Source: an uncultured Clostridia bacterium
GTDB taxonomy: Bacteria > Bacillota > Clostridia > Oscillospirales > Acutalibacteraceae
Direction: 5' to 3'
NCBI GenBank assembly: GCA_947565265.1
Contig: CANOFK010000053.1
Span: 1-7,138, forward strand
Length of the DNA stretch: 7,138 nucleotides
Shown piece by piece: positions 6,035 through 7,138 of this stretch (the first letter of the stretch is position 1; each line of letters opens with the position of its first letter). A model generated the notes under the pieces. That model saw only the letters and a list, made by a program, of their open reading frames with translations, was not told where the DNA came from and made no database searches. A program made the translations under genes and the position numbers.

Positions 6035-7138
6035 ATGAAGGACATATTTACCAAAGCCTATGAGCCCCAGGAGGTGGAACAGGGCATTTACGACTTTTGG
6101 CGCCAGGGCGGCTATTTCCACGCGGAGGTGGACCCGGCCAAAACCCCGTATACCATTATGATGCCCCCACCCAATGTTACCGACCAGCTTCATGTGGGCC
6201 ATGCCATGACCATGACCACCCAGGACGTGCTGATCCGCTGGAAGAGGATGCAGGGCTACAGCGCCCTGTGGCTGCCGGGTACGGATCACGCAGCACTGGC
6301 TACGGAAGTGAAGATTGTGGAGGCCCTGGCCAAGGAGGGCCTCTCGAAAGAAAGCATGGGCCGGGAGAAGTATATGGAGCGGGCCTGGCAGTGGAACGAG
6401 AAGTACGGCGGGCGCATCACCGAGCAGCTGAAGCTGCTGGGCTCCTCCGCAGACTGGGAGCGCCAGCGTTTTACCCTGGACGAGGGCTGCAGCCGGGCCG
6501 TGCGCCATGTGTTCGTCAAGCTGTATGAAAAGGGGCTGATCTACCGGGGGGAGCGGATGATCAACTGGTGCCCCCACTGTAAGACCGCCCTTTCTGACGC
6601 GGAGGTGGAGTTTGAGGAGAAGGACGGTTCCTTCTGGCACCTGCGCTACCCCCTGGCGGACGGGTCGGGCGACATCCAACTGGCAACCACCCGCCCGGAA
6701 ACCATGCTGGGCGATACCGCGGTGGCTGTCCACCCGGAGGATGGGCGCTATAAGCATCTGGTGGGCAAAAATGTGATTTTACCCCTGGTGGGCAAGGAGA
6801 TACCCATTGTGGCCGACGAGTATGTGGAGATGGACTTTGGTACCGGCGTGGTGAAGATCACCCCTGCCCACGACCCCAACGACCTGGCGGTCGGCCAGCG
6901 CCACGGGCTGCCGATCCTCACGGTGATGGACGAGAACGGCGTCATCAACGAAAACGGCGGCAAATACCAGGGCCTGCCCGTCCAGGAGGCCCGCAAGCAG
7001 ATTGTCAAAGACCTGGAGGAGGGGGGCTACCTGCTGAAGGTGGAGCCTATCCACCACAATGTAGGTACCTGCCACCGCTGCCACACCACAGTAGAGCCCA
7101 GGGTGTCTACCCAGTGGTTTGTAAAGATGGATTCCATG
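6035..7138 (+). CDS. valS: Valyl-tRNA synthetase, N-terminal part (3' cut by window)
   Basis: 368 codons are present, about 40% of a usual enzyme of roughly 880-900 aa, and the frame is open at the edge. The product charges tRNA-Val with valine in the cytoplasm and hydrolyses misacylated Thr-tRNA. The class I signature is HVGH (53-56) in [15 protein letters not shown], then [13 protein letters not shown]. The CP1 editing domain is present with [18 protein letters not shown] (TTRPET at 218-223) and ITPAHDPND (HDPND 279-283). Two Cys pairs, CPHC (179-182) and CHRC (346-349), could bind a structural zinc; STQWF near the right edge is the family's S-x-QWF motif. The KMSKS loop and anticodon domain lie beyond the window. 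One oddity is Asp50, where the family nearly always has Gly (NVTG). It begins 40 nt after an SLH gene with no terminator and no room for a T-box leader. Confidence 0.97.
   Translation, partial: MKDIFTKAYEPQEVEQGIYDFWRQGGYFHAEVDPAKTPYTIMMPPPNVTDQLHVGHAMTMTTQDVLIRWKRMQGYSALWLPGTDHAALATEVKIVEALAKEGLSKESMGREKYMERAWQWNEKYGGRITEQLKLLGSSADWERQRFTLDEGCSRAVRHVFVKLYEKGLIYRGERMINWCPHCKTALSDAEVEFEEKDGSFWHLRYPLADGSGDIQLATTRPETMLGDTAVAVHPEDGRYKHLVGKNVILPLVGKEIPIVADEYVEMDFGTGVVKITPAHDPNDLAVGQRHGLPILTVMDENGVINENGGKYQGLPVQEARKQIVKDLEEGGYLLKVEPIHHNVGTCHRCHTTVEPRVSTQWFVKMDSM

Noticed and set aside
5918..6757. 279-codon minus-strand open frame across the end of the SLH gene and valS
   Set aside because: It covers two genes that are certain on the plus strand and has no family features.

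Overview
The window looks like a piece of a G+C-rich, Gram-positive, low-oxygen gut-type Clostridia chromosome (Oscillospirales-like). The grounds are two secreted proteins ending in triple SLH anchors, Gram-positive cell-wall enzyme domains, sigma-A-type promoters with GAGG-type ribosome binding sites, a clostridial-style valyl-tRNA synthetase, and a strong intergenic hairpin cluster of the kind common in that group. The assignment is an inference; no rRNA or marker search could be run.

Layout. Positions 1-81 are a perfect 32-bp inverted repeat around a 17-nt loop, lying exactly on the window edge and possibly a fold-back artefact. It runs into the 3' part of a small two-helix membrane protein (to 394). 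That gene is coupled through a TGATG stop/start overlap to a membrane-anchored, ApbE-like protein (394-1683) whose cofactor and metal positions are substituted. An intrinsic terminator (1698-1756) closes this operon. Positions 1757-1924 hold a hairpin-rich intergenic repeat and no gene. A second terminator (1925-1965) faces the other way and serves the minus-strand gene that follows.

Centre. Two large secreted, SLH-anchored cell-wall proteins are transcribed divergently from a 349-bp intergenic region. On the minus strand (2001-3869) is an NlpC/P60-type peptidase with SH3b and chitobiase-C-terminal-like modules. On the plus strand (4219-5994) is a transglutaminase-like protein. Each has a recognisable -35/-10 promoter. 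The minus promoter carries a sequence matching the WalR (YycF) consensus exactly, TGTAAC-N5-TGTAAT, across its -10/start region. This would put the peptidase under the essential cell-wall stress regulator.

Right end. Forty bases after the transglutaminase gene, and with no visible terminator or T-box leader, valS begins (6035) and runs off the window. The three regions are an envelope-related operon of unknown role, a divergent wall-remodelling pair, and a housekeeping synthetase that may be read through from the wall gene. No mobile element, CRISPR array, tRNA or rRNA was seen.
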